A DNA stretch of 64,000 bases. Origin: Lichenostomus cassidix (Eukaryota; Chordata; Aves; Passeriformes; Meliphagidae). Position numbers and translations under genes: made by a program. The notes beneath the pieces are model-generated. The model did no database searches and was not told the origin of the DNA. It saw nothing but the letters and a program-made list of their open reading frames with translations. Shown here one piece after another: positions 61,986 through 64,000 of this stretch; the first letter of the stretch is position 1, and the number at the start of each line of letters is the position of its first letter. The stretch lies in NCBI GenBank assembly GCA_008360975.2, contig CM039179.1, positions 48,242,359 to 48,306,358 on the forward strand. The letters run 5' to 3'.

Positions 61986-62807
61986 CTGAAAGTGAAAAAA
62001 AACTCAGAATAGATGTATTTTATTTAGTCTAAACATATTAAATGGACTGAATTATTGAAGACGAAAAAGCCGTGTACATTTCCCAGATAAGATTCCTGAC
62101 TACAATGAGTAGCTATCTGGTCAGGCTTCAATATTTTTTAGTTTCTTTCCAATGTGAGACTGCAAAAGAGTTACAAATGACTCAAAAATGCCAAGTTCAT
62201 TATAGCATTGTAGGATAATTCAGGCTGGAATTTAGGGACTTCACCCTTCAAGGGTGCCACTGTGTCACATTGTGCTGCCACACTACAGGTGAACGTCCTG
62301 CCTACATGTTTCAAACTGACTGCAGCTCTGTCATTTTGATAACAGACTTTCATTCAGTTCAGGCATCAGTACCATGAGCTATGGGAATGGCTGCCAAAGT
62401 CTGTCCCTTGCTTGTTATCATATCGAGCCTAAATCTCTCTTCCAACTGCTGTTATCTAGGGTTGTATACAATCTCTAGGTCTATGTGTCTCTACTGGTCT
62501 ATTTATATCAGTAACTCATCAATCACTGGCTCCAAAAAAGCTGATTTAATATAATAAATTTCATATAGTAACATATGTCATGCATATAAAATATATTTTT
62601 ACATTAATATTGCATATTAACTACTCTATAATAAAAATATTACCCGTTGACAAATGTTTTAAGTTTGAAAAAAGGTCACTGTGGTTCTCATTTGAACAGA
62701 AATAAAAATCTAATTTTAATTTTAATCTACTTTTTATGAACAGAACATATTAATACTAATATCCAATCAACCATAAGTATATAAGGGAAAGATTATGACA
62801 GACTTGC
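61986..62807 (-). other. SCEL GC-AG intron
   Basis: A 0.8-kb intron that starts with GC and ends with a normal AG. Otherwise it is featureless AT-rich sequence. Confidence 0.8.
62802..62807 (-). promoter_or_regulatory. Non-canonical GC splice donor in SCEL
   Basis: The intron after the 62808-62864 exon begins GCAAGT directly after AG. This is the standard context of GC-AG introns, where the rest of the donor pairs well with U1. There is no GT nearby that would keep the reading frame. The acceptor of the same intron is a normal CAG at 61986-61988. Confidence 0.8.
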
Positions 62808-62864
62808 CTCTTATTTTTCTGATCAGCAGTATTTTTTTCAATAAAATCTGGAAGGTCTTGTCTT
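62808..62864 (-). CDS. SCEL: SCEL repeat exon (DLPDFIEKNTAD)
   Basis: This 57-nt exon of sciellin, a transglutaminase substrate and cornified-envelope precursor of stratified epithelia, reads RQDLPDFIEKNTADQKNKR. It fits the SCEL repeat pattern (R-x-DL-x-x-xI-x-x-N/K), in which each repeat of roughly 20 residues is carried by its own small exon. The acceptor is GGGTTTTTTTCAG|AAGACAAG. The downstream donor is AG|GCAAGT, a GC donor in strong consensus context, not GT. The exon starts with the third base of a split codon and ends with two bases, matching the next exon. Any earlier repeats and the N terminus lie beyond 64,000; I found none in the last 1.1 kb. Confidence 0.9.
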
Positions 62865-64000
62865 CTGAAAAAAACCCAAATAGAGCTGTTAAAGTATTCC
62901 CCCTATCTAGGAAGAGATAAAGTGTCATAAAAGAAAGAAATATATTTATGCACACATTTAAAAGAAAAAAAGTAATTTTTTAGTTAATTTTATGTTCAAA
63001 ATTTGTAAACACTTATGTTATGGAAGAAAATATGTCTATAATTTTCCCCTAGCAATGCAAAGTTCTGTACAAGTTATTTATTTATAAAAATTATTATCTA
63101 GTACGTTCAAGAAAATGAAAATGCTTTTTTAGACTGTATCAATGCCATAGTTTAAGACTGTTCTTTGCCAGTGAAGACAGTGGAGAAGAAACATAATCTT
63201 TCAAAGAGTTACCATTACTTTACAGATTCCAAGCAGCTCAATCCATGTTTGCATAATTTATTTGCAAAAATGAATTTTTATTTAAACTAAGAAACTTTAG
63301 CTTCTGAACACTTAAATATATGGCCAAATGTCCTAAATTTTGCTTCTGGAATGAAAGGAAATGACCTCTGTGCATCATCATGGTTAACAATTAAAGCACT
63401 GATCATGCCTGTATTTATATTGAAAATGTTAGTATCTGAAGACTTACATATTTTACACATAGGGAAACATTTTCTTTGATTTCATAAACACAATTAAACT
63501 AGACCCTAGGTTTTCTTCCATTTTCTTTACTGTTTTGAAATGGTTCAATGAGTTAGAGAATGGAATGACTTATGAAAAGCACTGTAACTACTGTAAGAAA
63601 AAACACATGATTCTCTTTGGGTAGAAGTAGAGAGGAAAACAAAAGGCCAAGTAAGCTCTGTGAAAATCATAATTTGGTTACTTCAATCCATGATAGGCTG
63701 AAAACTTTGGATACTCCTAAAATTCAATAGTGTCTCAAAGCCTTGAACTCTATCCTAATAAATTCTCTATGAATTAACATTAAAAGAAAAAAAAAGATAC
63801 CAAACTTAGAGTTTGGTGCTAAACATATATCTATATGTATGTTTATGTGTATGTGTGTATGTATGTAAGATTGTCTACTATAAGATAGATGATTACAAGT
63901 TGGCAACATTTATGTGCTATTACTGTTTAGAAAATGGTTTTTGAAATTCATCTGTAGGATACCAGTGCTCAGTGTGACAAATATCACAGAGTTCCTACTA
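62865..64000 (-). other. SCEL intron (runs off the window)
   Basis: No further SCEL repeat exon was recognised. A TATG/TGTA-rich microsatellite lies at 63825-63867. Confidence 0.75.
63825..63867 (+). repeat. Imperfect (TATG)n/(TG)n microsatellite
   Basis: Alternating TATATG, TGTATG and TGTGTA units lie near the right window edge. Confidence 0.85.

Overview
This is a vertebrate nuclear window, almost certainly from a bird. It is AT-rich, has long introns and few transposons, and the recognisable interspersed repeats are short 3'-end fragments of CR1 LINEs with the avian-type '...TTCCAACCT..GATTCTGTG' tail. There are no bacterial operons, tRNAs, rRNAs or CRISPR arrays.

Two genes lie head-to-tail on the minus strand. 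(1) SLAIN1, which encodes a microtubule plus-end protein of the EB1/ch-TOG pathway. Its CpG-island promoter and first coding exon lie at about 39.7-40.9 kb, and coding exons 2-5 follow at 36.8, 11.6, 9.6 and 7.3 kb. The five exons join in frame and give the first 407 codons. The C-terminal exons lie beyond position 1. (2) The 3' half of SCEL (sciellin), a cornified-envelope precursor with short exon-encoded repeats and a C-terminal LIM domain. Six consecutive coding exons lie between 62.9 and 53.8 kb and join in phase from a repeat exon through the two halves of the LIM zinc finger. The 5' part of SCEL lies beyond 64,000, and I could not place the very last coding exon. The order SCEL then SLAIN1 on one strand matches human 13q22.

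Layout: 1-7,151 SLAIN1 intron 5 (partial); 7,152-11,701 exons 5-3 with two ~2-kb introns; 11,702-36,764 the 25-kb intron 2; 36,765-40,475 exons 2 and 1; 39,700-40,910 CpG island; 40,911-53,812 intergenic DNA plus the unplaced SCEL 3' end, with two CR1 tails; 53,813-62,864 SCEL exons; 62,865-64,000 SCEL intron.

The most useful observations are these: SLAIN1 exons 3, 4 and 5 are all frame-neutral, and exon 3 is a probable cassette; one SCEL intron has a GC donor; a BRN3/POU4F-type site sits upstream of the SLAIN1 start; a 115-bp imperfect hairpin lies in SLAIN1 intron 2; and a 116-nt polypurine tract lies in a SCEL intron. I see no evidence for a wholly new biological system here. The unexplained open frames are listed with modest scores.
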